NCBI GenBank assembly: GCA_038330085.1
Contig: JBBQNP010000001.1
Coordinates: forward strand, 1 to 64,000
Source: JAEUIA01 sp038330085
Lineage (GTDB): Bacteria; Planctomycetota; UBA1135; GCA-002686595
DNA: 64,000 nt
Direction of reading: 5' to 3'
Part shown: positions 24,604 to 32,663 of the stretch, in pieces
Layout of the letters: every line of letters starts with the position of its first letter
Position numbering within the stretch: position 1 is the stretch's first letter
Position numbers and translations under genes: made by a program
Notes under the pieces: generated by a model
What the model was told of the DNA's origin: nothing
Seen by the model: the letters and a program-made list of their open reading frames with translations, nothing else
Databases searched by the model: none

Positions 24604-26148
24604 CTACCCGTGCTGCAGCGGCAGGATGCGCCCGGGCGTACCGTTGTCGAGCTCGTCCGGAACTCCGCCCGCGAAACGGCGGACCGTGCGCTCGCCGTCC
24701 TTCCAGGCGATGAGGCCGCAGGTGAAGCGCACTCCGTCGGGCCTGTCATCGAAGTCTTCGGGCAACCGCGCGCGCACGCCGCGCGTGCCGAGGTGCTCGC
24801 GACCGTCGAGGTGCACGATGGCGCGCGCGTCGCGCAGACGGCCGGGGTTTTCGATCGACACGTGCACGAAGCGACCGTGTCGTCGCAGCGTCATCGATGC
24901 GGCCGGATCGTCGGGGCGTTCGCGCAAGAGCACGAGCCGTTGCGAGAGCGCGTCGGCGTGCACGGTGCGCACACGCATGAGCGGTGCGTCGACGAGCAGC
25001 GAGCCCGCGTCGCGACCGGGGCCTCGGCGCCAACGGTAGCGCGCGAAGAACAACGGGTCCCCGCCCGTGCGCCACGAGCCGCCGCGCAATCGGAACGGGA
25101 CGTCGCGCACTTCTCCCGCTCTGAGCTCGAACGCGACGGGCACGCCTTCGATGTCGAACGCGCCGCGGCGTGGGATCAGCCCGCACGCGACGCGACAACT
25201 CCAGGCGAAGGGATTGCGCACGCGCGCCGACGTCGACCAGTCGCCGCTCCAATCGCCGCGCAGGGAAAGCACCGAGCCGGGAACCACCTCGAGCTCGGGC
25301 GTCTGAACCGGCCACGCACCGTCGTCGTGCGGAGCGAGCTGTGCGAGCGCGCGTGCGGCGAGCGCGCGCAACGGCTCGTGCGTGGTGAGGCCGGTCAAGG
25401 GCATGCGACAAGCGGACAGGAGCACATCGGGTTCGTCGGCGTCGATTGCCCAGCGTTCGCACGGCCAGTCGGGCGGAGCGTGCTCGAAGGCCGCGTGCTG
25501 CATCACGCGGATGCCGACCGCGGCGAGCTTTTCTTCGCGTGCGATGTCGCGCTCGCGCTCGCCCGTCTGCTCCGCGATCCACAGCGCCTGCAGGCCGAGG
25601 TCGCGCGCTTCGAAGGCCGCTTCGCGCGAACGCGTGGCGACGCGGACCGACAGACCGCGGGCGAGTTCACGCAGAGCCTCAGCAACGACCTTCATGTCCG
25701 TGCGCTCGGGCACGTGCACGAGGTGCATGGGCGCACCGCGCTCGACCTCGCCCCGCTCCGTGTCGCGGCCGAGCGTGATCGCCTCTTCGAGCACGGGCAC
25801 CATTTCGCCCTTGAAGCGCGCGTCGAATGCCCCGCCCGCGTCGAGCGCAGCGAGCTTAGGCAAGGCCGCTTCCGCGACGAGGCCGCGGCCGTTCGTGGTG
25901 CGCTCGAGCGTCGCGTCAGCCATGAGCACGAGCTCGTCGCCTTGCGTCGCGCGCACGTCGTAGCCGATGCCGTCGAGCCCGAGCTGGAGCGCGCGCTTCA
26001 GTCCGACGAGCGTGTTCTCGGGCGCTTCGAGCGGTGATCCGCGGCTGCCGAGGATCCACGGCGGACCGGACGAGAGTGCCGCCAGCCGCGCGATCTCGTC
26101 GGCGCTCTCGCGGAAGAGGTCGTCGGCGCGCTCGCGGAAGTCGCTCAC
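24604..26148 (-). CDS. GDPD-fold protein with degenerate active site
   Basis: The protein has 514 residues from a GTG at 26148, 7 nt after the selD stop. Residues of about 35-260 follow the glycerophosphodiester phosphodiesterase TIM-barrel pattern (PLEAPENTLVGLKRALQLG, ATLERTTNGRG, VPVLEEAITL). The catalytic residues are gone. The family HRG is SRG, the metal-binding ExD is YxD (GIGYDVRA), and the family HD is AD (LMADATLERT). Hydrolase activity is therefore unlikely. The C-terminal ~230 residues are beta-rich and unassigned. It lies between selD and selC in the same direction. A link to selenium metabolism is speculative. Confidence 0.75.
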   Translation of the reverse strand: MSDFRERADDLFRESADEIARLAALSSGPPWILGSRGSPLEAPENTLVGLKRALQLGLDGIGYDVRATQGDELVLMADATLERTTNGRGLVAEAALPKLAALDAGGAFDARFKGEMVPVLEEAITLGRDTERGEVERGAPMHLVHVPERTDMKVVAEALRELARGLSVRVATRSREAAFEARDLGLQALWIAEQTGERERDIAREEKLAAVGIRVMQHAAFEHAPPDWPCERWAIDADEPDVLLSACRMPLTGLTTHEPLRALAARALAQLAPHDDGAWPVQTPELEVVPGSVLSLRGDWSGDWSTSARVRNPFAWSCRVACGLIPRRGAFDIEGVPVAFELRAGEVRDVPFRLRGGSWRTGGDPLFFARYRWRRGPGRDAGSLLVDAPLMRVRTVHADALSQRLVLLRERPDDPAASMTLRRHGRFVHVSIENPGRLRDARAIVHLDGREHLGTRGVRARLPEDFDDRPDGVRFTCGLIAWKDGERTVRRFAGGVPDELDNGTPGRILPLQHG

Positions 26149-26155
26149 GCGGCGA

Positions 26156-27223
26156 TCAAGCGAGCTCGACGAGGGCGGCTGACTTGGGCCCGCACTCGCC
26201 GACGCGCGCCACGAGCACGTCGCGTGACGCGAGCTCACGCTCGAGGGTCGCTGCGCGCGCGGGTGAAATTGCGATCAACAAGCCGCCCGAAGTCTCCGCG
26301 TCGAAGACGAGGTTGACGCGCGCTTCTTCGAGGCCGTTCGCGATCGACACGACGTCGGCGAGCGCAGTCCGGCCGCGCTTCGAGGCACCGGACAGAGTGC
26401 CCTTGCGCGCGAGATCGAGCGCTTTCTCGAACACCGGCAGCGACGCGAGGTCGAAGTGCAAGGTGACGTGCGAAGCGAGCGCGATGTTGCGCGAGTGGCC
26501 CACGAGTCCGAACCCTGTGACGTCCGTGCACGCGTTGGCTCCCGTCGCGATCATCGCGTCCGCTGCAGCCGCGTTGAGCATCGCCATCTGCTGCGCCGCT
26601 GGGAGCATCTGCTCCCACGTGATCTTCTGCTGCTTCGCACCGGTGGTCATCGCGCCCATGCCCAGACGCTTCGTGAGGTAGAGCACGTCGCCCGGCTTCG
26701 CGCCCGCGTTCGAGACGATGTGACGCCGATCGACGAAGCCGGTCACCGCGAACCCGAAGATCGCTTCCGCCGACTGCACCGTGTGCCCGCCGACGACGAT
26801 CGCGCCGCTCTTGCGCACGGTCTCGAAGCCGCCGCGGAAGATCTGCGTCGTCCAGTCCTCCGGAAAATCCTTGGGGATGCCCGCCATGTTGAGCGCGGTG
26901 TAGGGCTTGCCCCCCATCGCGTACACGTCCGACAGCGAGTTCGCGGCCGCGATCGCACCGTAGAACCAAGGGTCGTCGACGACCGGCGGGAAGTAGTCGA
27001 TCGTCTGCACGAGCGCCAAGTTCGTGTCCGTGGACAGACCTCCGACGCCCGCGAGCTCGATGACGCCTGCGTCATCGAAGGTCTCCGGTCCAACGAGCAA
27101 GTGCTCGTGCTTCTCAGTATTGACGCCGCGCAGAACCTGCGCGAGCTGCCCGATGGGCATCTTCGCCGCTCAACCGGCGCAGTTGGCGTAATCCGTGAGT
27201 CGCTTATGGGTGGTGTCGGTCAT
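26156..27223 (-). CDS. selD: Selenophosphate synthetase, itself a selenoprotein (UGA = Sec18)
   Basis: This 355-residue enzyme makes selenophosphate from selenide and ATP for Sec-tRNA formation. I start it at the ATG at 27223 and read the in-frame TGA at 27172-27170 as selenocysteine. The N-terminus then reads MTDTTHKRLTDYANCAG-U-AAKMPIGQLA. U18 and K21 have the same spacing as the catalytic Cys17 and Lys20 of the E. coli enzyme. The rest is canonical: TFDDAGVIEL, VQTIDYFPPVVDDPW, IAAANSLSDVYAMGGKP and VVGGHTVQSAEAIFG. A start at 27160 would lose the active site. A SECIS-like hairpin follows the UGA, and selC lies downstream on the same strand. Confidence 0.93.
27127..27143 (-). promoter_or_regulatory. 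SECIS-like hairpin in selD mRNA
   Basis: Twenty-six nucleotides after the selD UGA the mRNA can form a perfect 7-bp stem (CGCGCAG / CTGCGCG) with a GUU loop. Bacterial SECIS elements bound by SelB lie in this distance range and carry a GU in the apical loop. The assignment rests on position and loop content. Part of the pairing could be chance in GC-rich coding sequence. Confidence 0.6.
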
Positions 27224-27263
27224 CTGTGTCGTTTCGGGTGTGTCGTCTCGGACAGAAGGGCAC

Positions 27264-27292
27264 AGCATAGACGTGCGCACTCACGTCTCCAA
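27264..27292 (-). promoter_or_regulatory. Possible sigma70-type promoter for selD
   Basis: On the minus strand TTGGAG and TATGCT are separated by exactly 17 nt, 41 nt upstream of the selD ATG. The matches to consensus are partial (3 of 6 and 4 of 6), so this is only a candidate. Confidence 0.25.
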
Positions 27293-27414
27293 CCGGATCG
27301 AGCGCTGCGAAATTCAGGCGATTTCCTGCAACCGTTCTGCGCGCCCGACGTCGTCGTGAATGGAGGCGCCGCGCGGTGCGTCGCACGCAGTCCTGCTTCG
27401 AGGAGTTTTCGATC

Positions 27415-27834
27415 ATGAAGACCTGGATCGTGCTTGGTTTGCTCGCTCTGCTCGTCCGACCGGTTCTCGCGCTGCAGGGTCTCGATTGCCCGAATACGCG
27501 TGCCACCAGCGTGCCCGCCCACATCGTCGGCATCGGAGCCACCACGAGCTGCCAACTCGGGGTCGTGTTGTTCGGCGTGGCGATCGGACTCGATGCCGGA
27601 AAGTGCCCGCGTCAGGCCTTCCACTTCCCCGCACACGATGCGTGTCTGGGCGAGGGCAATCCCGGCACGTACTGCGGATCAGGACCCGCAGTGGCCGTCA
27701 CGCTGCAGAAGTGCGCCTGCGCCGCAGTCGGGTCACCGGAGCTCGCGCTCACCTTGCCCTTCTGCCTCTGCCGCGACGTGGGCTCGGCGGGAACCCTCAC
27801 GAGCGGCAAGACCTTCGACTGTGTCGGTGACTGA
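27415..27834 (+). CDS. Small Cys-rich secreted protein
   Basis: The protein has 139 residues from the ATG at 27415, supported by GAGGAG about 10 nt upstream and by a signal peptide at the N-terminus (TWIVLGLLALLVRPVLA). The mature part has ten Cys (GLDCPN, TSCQLG, GKCPRQ, DACLG, TYCGSG, KCAC, FCLC, FDCVG). That even number suits five disulfides in an exported protein. I do not recognise the family. The next gene starts 30 nt after its stop, so the two may be co-transcribed. Confidence 0.7.
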   Translation: MKTWIVLGLLALLVRPVLALQGLDCPNTRATSVPAHIVGIGATTSCQLGVVLFGVAIGLDAGKCPRQAFHFPAHDACLGEGNPGTYCGSGPAVAVTLQKCACAAVGSPELALTLPFCLCRDVGSAGTLTSGKTFDCVGD

Positions 27835-27864
27835 GCTCCAGCCGCCTTCCACTGAGGATCTTCC

Positions 27865-29286
27865 ATGCGAACCCTCGTCTTCGTCTTCGCTGCGATGCTG
27901 ATCCTGCTCGTCACATGGTGCTGCATCGCCTCGCGCTTCGAATCGCCGGCTCTGAGGCCGAGCATGAATCGCCCCGCGGATGCAGACGTGATGGCCGATC
28001 TCGACGGGTTCGAGGTGACGCAGCCGAGTCGAAGTCGGGCGTCCGCAAGCGGATCCGAATCCGACATTGCGCACGTCGAAATGGACGACGCCGCGCTGCT
28101 CGGACTGCTGCGCGCAGCCGGCCGAGCGTGGAGCGAGGGCGATACCCAAGCGCTCACGGGCCCGCTCGAAGCACTCTTGTCGTCGCCCCACACACCGCGG
28201 CGCGTGCTCGAAATGCTCGAGCAAGCGCGTTTGCGCAGCGGGTCGCAGGAACAGCAGGGGGCGATCCTCGCGATCGGTTTCGGGTTGGCGCACGCGGGAC
28301 GGACAGGTGCATTGGCGCTTGACGGACGACCGCTGACGCGCGACGTGCTCGAGTCGTTGACGCGCATCGAGCACGAGCCCGGCGTCGCACTGGCCCAGTT
28401 CGCCTCGAGGCTGCGTGCCGGAGATCGGCTCTCGGTCGGCGCGAAGTGGATCGCGACGATCGTGTCTTTGCGCGAGCGTGTGCCTGAGCACGCGGAGAAC
28501 CTCGAACCGTTCTTGCGCGCAATCCTGGACGGAGACGAATCGATCGAGGTCCCTGCGGAAGATCTGCCGGCGTTGTCGCTCGTCGTGTCGACATCGAACG
28601 ATCCGCTCGCGGTGGAGGCGGCGCTTGCAGTGCTCGTGGCCGGCGATCCAGACCTCTTCATTCCGATCGCGGAAGACCTGCGCGCGCACTCGGGCGGAAA
28701 CAGGGAGCTCCGTCTGGCCGCGGTCGGTGCAGTAGCCGCACGCGCGCCCGTGGATGCGGCCGCGGCGAGCATGGCACGCATGGCGAGCAGCGAGCTCTAC
28801 GCGCAGTTCGCGCAGTTGGGCTCCCGCGACGGCGGGATGGAAGCGGCGCAGAAGCAGTACAGCGCGTTGGTCGCGGCGAACTCGGATCCGGACGCGCGCA
28901 AGATGCTCGTGTCGGCGATGGGCGCGGAGAAGACGGATGTGCTGGTCGGCATCGCGCAGACGGATCCGGATCCAACCGTGCGGCACCAGGCGTTGTTGAC
29001 GGCCAGCTTGCAGCCTCTCGAGACTGATTCCGTGATGCGTGCCGTGCGCGCGGAGCACAGCGCTCGCAGCAACTCAGGCGGCGGCTTCTCGACGCACTCG
29101 GGGTTGATGGTCGCGGAGAACGTGCTCTTGAACGGCACCGGCAGTGCGCGCGCGGACGCTGTCGATTGGTTGAAGCAGGTGGTGATCGATCCGGGTGAGT
29201 CGCTCGCGGACCGGAAGAATGCGTGGAACAAGTTGCGCGCGCGCGGGCTGCCGAGCGAGTTCGCGGGGATCGACGAGCCGCGGTGA
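27865..29286 (+). CDS. Membrane-anchored helical (HEAT-like) protein, unknown function
   Basis: This 473-residue protein has an N-terminal hydrophobic segment (LVFVFAAMLILLVTWCCIA) acting as signal or anchor. A disordered Ser/Arg linker of about 30 residues follows, then an alpha-helical body. Helix pairs repeat at roughly 30-40 residues in the second half (LAVEAALAVLVAGDPDLFIP, RELRLAAVGAVAARAPVD, VRHQALLTASLQPLETDS), as in HEAT-type solenoids. No catalytic motif is seen. It follows a small Cys-rich secreted protein by 30 nt and may function with it. Confidence 0.6.
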   Translation: MRTLVFVFAAMLILLVTWCCIASRFESPALRPSMNRPADADVMADLDGFEVTQPSRSRASASGSESDIAHVEMDDAALLGLLRAAGRAWSEGDTQALTGPLEALLSSPHTPRRVLEMLEQARLRSGSQEQQGAILAIGFGLAHAGRTGALALDGRPLTRDVLESLTRIEHEPGVALAQFASRLRAGDRLSVGAKWIATIVSLRERVPEHAENLEPFLRAILDGDESIEVPAEDLPALSLVVSTSNDPLAVEAALAVLVAGDPDLFIPIAEDLRAHSGGNRELRLAAVGAVAARAPVDAAAASMARMASSELYAQFAQLGSRDGGMEAAQKQYSALVAANSDPDARKMLVSAMGAEKTDVLVGIAQTDPDPTVRHQALLTASLQPLETDSVMRAVRAEHSARSNSGGGFSTHSGLMVAENVLLNGTGSARADAVDWLKQVVIDPGESLADRKNAWNKLRARGLPSEFAGIDEPR

Positions 29287-29352
29287 TCGGTGCACGGAGC
29301 TGGACAGCAGTACCGATCGTGTCGGGAAAGCGCGACGCGTGCCGGGCACCCC

Positions 29353-30690
29353 TCACGCTTTGAAGTAGTGCTTCGCTCCTGCGAGGCGCGAAGCGAGCGC
29401 GTTGCGCGTGTCGATCACGAGCTTGGCGGAGCGCGCGATCTGGTCCCAGTCGAACGCTTTGTGATCGGTGGCGATGAGAACCGCGTCGTAGCTCGCGATC
29501 GTCTTCTCGTCGAGCGCCACCGATTTGCGGCGGCCGATGTCGTGGCCGGGAACCATCGGCGCGATCGGCACGTGCGGATCGGAGTAGTCAGCCGTTGCAC
29601 CTTGCGCTTCGAGCAACTCGATCACGCGGATCGACGGCGACTCCGTGACGATGTCGACGTCGGGCTTGTAGGCGAGGCCGAGCACGAGCACGCGCGCTCC
29701 GGCGACCTCTTTGTCGACCGACGCGAGCGCCTTTTCCGCGCGATGGACGACGTACTGCGGCATTGCGCGGCTGATTTCGCCGGCCAGTTCCACCAAGCGC
29801 GTCTCGGCGCCGTGCTCGCGCGCGATCCACGACAGATAGAACGGGTCGATCGGCAAGCAGTGGCCCCCGAGACCGGGCCCGGGCGTGAAGCGCATGAAGC
29901 CGTACGGCTTGCTCGACGCGGCCTCGATCACCTCCCACACGTCGATGTTCATCGCAGCGAGCGCCATCTTGAGCTCGTTCACGAGCGCAATGTTCACGGC
30001 GCGGAACACGTTCTCGAGCAGCTTCGCGGCCTCGGCGACCTCGGCACTCGACACGCGCTGCACGCGCTGGATCGCGGCGGCGTACAACTGCTCGACGAGC
30101 GCGCTCGACGTCGCGCACGTGCCTCCGACGAGCTTTTGAATTTCGGCAGCAGGCAGGTTGCGACCGGGATCCTCGCGCTCGGGCGAGAACGCGAGGAACA
30201 CGTCGCGGCCCGGCTCGCGGTTGCGCTCGCGGAACAGGTCGCCGAGCACCTTGCGCGTCGTGCCCGGCCACGTCGTCGACTCGAGCACGACGAGCGCGCC
30301 GATGGGCACGTGCGCGGCGAGCTTCGACCCGGCGTCGACGATGCACGTCAGGTCGGGCTCGCGCGCTTTCGAAAGCGGCGTCGGCACGCACACGATCGCG
30401 ATCTCGGCGCGCGACAAGCGCTCGGCATCGCTCGTCGGATGGAAGCGACCCGTCGCGATCAGGTCCGCGACGAGATTCGCGGGCAAATGATGCAGCGTGT
30501 TCTCGCCGCGCTCGAGCCGCGCAACGCGCGCTGCGTCGATGTCGTAGCCGATCACGTCGAAGCCGGCGTCGACGAAGGCTTTGGCAAGCGGCAAGCCGAC
30601 GCTGCCCAGGCCGAGGATGGAAAGTTGCGCCTCACGCGAGGCGATGCGCGCCTCGAGCGGATGACCCGTCGGCGATTTCGGCGTGTTCAC
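29353..30690 (-). CDS. Nucleotide-sugar dehydrogenase (UDP-HexNAc 6-dehydrogenase type)
   Basis: This 445-residue protein oxidises C6 of a UDP-sugar to the uronic acid for cell-surface polysaccharides. It has an N-terminal Rossmann domain (LSILGLGSVGLPLAKAFV), the family segments CVPTPL, VVLESTTWPGTT and LENVFRAVNIALVNELK, and the catalytic Cys in PGPGLGGHCLPIDPFYL (near 275). The C-terminal UDP-binding domain follows (RVLVLGLAYKPDVD). This pattern is closest to WbpA/WecC-type UDP-N-acetylhexosamine dehydrogenases rather than UDP-glucose dehydrogenase. Its ATG overlaps the selA stop by 4 nt, an odd pairing with no obvious metabolic logic. Confidence 0.88.
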   Translation of the reverse strand: MNTPKSPTGHPLEARIASREAQLSILGLGSVGLPLAKAFVDAGFDVIGYDIDAARVARLERGENTLHHLPANLVADLIATGRFHPTSDAERLSRAEIAIVCVPTPLSKAREPDLTCIVDAGSKLAAHVPIGALVVLESTTWPGTTRKVLGDLFRERNREPGRDVFLAFSPEREDPGRNLPAAEIQKLVGGTCATSSALVEQLYAAAIQRVQRVSSAEVAEAAKLLENVFRAVNIALVNELKMALAAMNIDVWEVIEAASSKPYGFMRFTPGPGLGGHCLPIDPFYLSWIAREHGAETRLVELAGEISRAMPQYVVHRAEKALASVDKEVAGARVLVLGLAYKPDVDIVTESPSIRVIELLEAQGATADYSDPHVPIAPMVPGHDIGRRKSVALDEKTIASYDAVLIATDHKAFDWDQIARSAKLVIDTRNALASRLAGAKHYFKA

Positions 30691-32219
30691 GGCGAACGAG
30701 GACGCCCGTCCCGCCGGAAGCTTCCCCTGTCATCCACGGAAGCCGCAGCCTCATCGGAAGACGCAGCCTCGCCGGAAGCTGCGCCCTTGCCGGAAGCCGC
30801 GGCGACGCTTTCGAACGCGGCCAGCAGGTCGGCGTCGTCGCCCGGGAGCAACGTGCGCGGGTCGAGGAGCACGCGCCCGTCCTGGATGCGCGCGAACACC
30901 GGCGGATCGTTGCGGCGCAGGGCGAGCGCAAGATCGTCGGCGGAATGGTGGCGCGAACGCACGGCGACGACGTGCGTGGGGAGGAAAACGCCGGGTGCAC
31001 TGCCGCTGCCCGGCTGCGATTTCTCAGGCACGACTTCGACCTCGAGGCCGGCGTGGCGCTTCAAACGCGCTGCGATCGCTTCGGCCTCGGGCAACAATTC
31101 GGCTGCAGTGCGCGTCAACATGCGCCGCGCGGGGATCTCGTCCGCGCGCCCGGCGAGGATCAGATCGAGCGTCGCTTCCAGTCCGGCGAGCGTGACCTTG
31201 TCGAGTCGCAGCGCGCGGTAGATCGGGTTCTTGCGCAGCGCGCTGATCGAAGCAGCCGTGCCGACGACGAGACCGGCTTGCGGTCCGCCGAGCAACTTGT
31301 CGCCCGAGAAGCACACGACGTCGACGCCGCTCTTGACCGCTTCGCGCACGAGCGGCTCGTCGCCGAGCAATGGTTGCAACGGCTCCGCACCGGCGCACTC
31401 GAGAAGGCCCGAGCCAAGATCGAAGGCACTCGTGATGCCGCGCGCACGACCGAGCACGGCGAGCTCAGCGGGCGCGACCTCTTCCGTGAACCCGACGAGG
31501 CGGAAGTTGCTCGTGTGCACCTTGACGAGCAGCCCCGTGCGCTCGCCGATCGCGCGCTCATAGTCAGCGAGGCGAGTGCGGTTCGTCGTGCCGACCTCGA
31601 CGAGCTTCGCGTTCGCGCGCGCCATCACGTCTGGCACGCGGAAGCTGCCGCCGATCTCGACCAGCTCGCCCCGCGACACGATCGCTTCACGACCACCGGC
31701 GAAGGTCTGGAACATGAGCAGCACCGCACCGGCGCAGTTGTTGACGCCCAGGCCCGCTTCGGCGCCCGTCAAGCGCGCAAGGAGCTCGCCGAGGTGATCG
31801 TCGCGCTGGTTGCGCTCGTTCGTCTCGCGATCGACCTCGAGCACGCAGTAGCTCCGCGCGGCCTCGGCCATCCGCTCCGCGACCTCGGGATGAACCGGTG
31901 CGCGGCCGAGGCCCGTGTTGAGCACGACGCCCGTCGCATTGATGCAGCGCACGACGCCGCGGCCGGCTTCGCGCTTCAGGCTCTCGTTCAGGTCAGTGAA
32001 CAAAGTGCCGCGCGCGATGCGCGCCTCGAGGCCGGCGGCGTCGACCATGCCCGTGCGGATCTGCGCGCGCCATGCATCGATCACCTCGGTCGCGGTGCGC
32101 AACACGCTGTCGCGCGAGGTGCGCTTCACGAGCTCGATGGCGCGCGGATCGCGCAGGACTTCGTCGATCGAAGGCAGCAGGCGGAAGGCAGCCTGGTGGT
32201 CGGTGTTCGCGCTCGGCAT
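30687..32219 (-). CDS. selA: L-seryl-tRNA(Sec) selenium transferase
   Basis: This 510-residue PLP enzyme converts Ser-tRNA(Sec) to Sec-tRNA(Sec) with selenophosphate from SelD. Family landmarks are LLPSIDEVL at the N-terminus, INATGVVLNTGLGRAP, YCVLEVDRETNERNQRDDH, NNCAGAVLL, SRGELVEIGGSFRVP and VEVGTTNRT. The PLP Lys lies in VCFSGDKLLGGPQAGL (near 305). The last ~45 residues are Ala/Ser/Glu-rich and low in complexity, encoded by an 18-bp imperfect tandem repeat, and are beyond the usual SelA end. It forms the Sec set with selD and selC. selB is not in the window. Confidence 0.95.
   Translation of the reverse strand: MPSANTDHQAAFRLLPSIDEVLRDPRAIELVKRTSRDSVLRTATEVIDAWRAQIRTGMVDAAGLEARIARGTLFTDLNESLKREAGRGVVRCINATGVVLNTGLGRAPVHPEVAERMAEAARSYCVLEVDRETNERNQRDDHLGELLARLTGAEAGLGVNNCAGAVLLMFQTFAGGREAIVSRGELVEIGGSFRVPDVMARANAKLVEVGTTNRTRLADYERAIGERTGLLVKVHTSNFRLVGFTEEVAPAELAVLGRARGITSAFDLGSGLLECAGAEPLQPLLGDEPLVREAVKSGVDVVCFSGDKLLGGPQAGLVVGTAASISALRKNPIYRALRLDKVTLAGLEATLDLILAGRADEIPARRMLTRTAAELLPEAEAIAARLKRHAGLEVEVVPEKSQPGSGSAPGVFLPTHVVAVRSRHHSADDLALALRRNDPPVFARIQDGRVLLDPRTLLPGDDADLLAAFESVAAASGKGAASGEAASSDEAAASVDDRGSFRRDGRPRSP
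30728..30800. repeat. 18-bp imperfect tandem repeat in selA 3' end
   Basis: About four units of CGGAAGCCGCAGCCTCAT-like sequence lie in tandem within the C-terminal coding end of selA. They encode the Ala/Ser/Glu-rich tail. Confidence 0.6.
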
Positions 32220-32300
32220 GGCGTCCTGTTGTCCCCGCGCGCAAGCAAGCCGACAAGAAAAACCCGGGTTGCGCCCGTCCGTGTTCGGTTGGACGCCGGC

Positions 32301-32660
32301 TCATTCGCCCGTCCCGCGCACAGTGACCACGAACGCGCGAACGGCGGCGGCCTGCGCCGGATCGAGCCCGCTCTTGCGCGCCATGCGCGGCAGGATCCCC
32401 TCCCAGTCGGAGCGCGAGCTCGAGTCCACTGCGGGCAGAGCGTGACAGTGCGCACAGCGCGCGACAAAGAGCTCGCGGCCCTGGGCAAGGAGCGGCGTGG
32501 AAAAGCCCTCGGCCTCGCCGCGCGTGATTACTGCGGGCGTGAGATCAGAAAGAGCCGTGTGAACGCTGTTGCATGCAGTGGCGCCCGCGCAGATCACGCC
32601 CATGAGCACGACCCCCGCCGATCCAGACCTGCTGCGCACGCTCGCCACTCTCCTTGCCAC
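32301..32660 (-). CDS. Monohaem c-type cytochrome lipoprotein
   Basis: This protein of about 119 residues has a hydrophobic stretch ending GVICAGATAC (lipobox-like) and one c-type haem site, CAHCH (near residue 69). A Met in LPRMARKSG about 20 residues later could be the axial ligand. The size fits a small class I cytochrome domain with little extra. The start is uncertain: a GTG at 32660 is reported, and GTG or ATG codons downstream are possible. It begins 3 nt after the stop of the outer-membrane barrel gene, so the two form a transcription unit. A role in periplasmic electron transfer is inferred. Confidence 0.75.
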   Translation of the reverse strand: MARRVASVRSRSGSAGVVLMGVICAGATACNSVHTALSDLTPAVITRGEAEGFSTPLLAQGRELFVARCAHCHALPAVDSSSRSDWEGILPRMARKSGLDPAQAAAVRAFVVTVRGTGE

Positions 32661-32663
32661 CGA

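Noticed and set aside
26156..27160. selD starting at the ATG at 27160
   Set aside because: This start removes the catalytic Sec and Lys. The upstream frame through TGA gives an exact family N-terminus.
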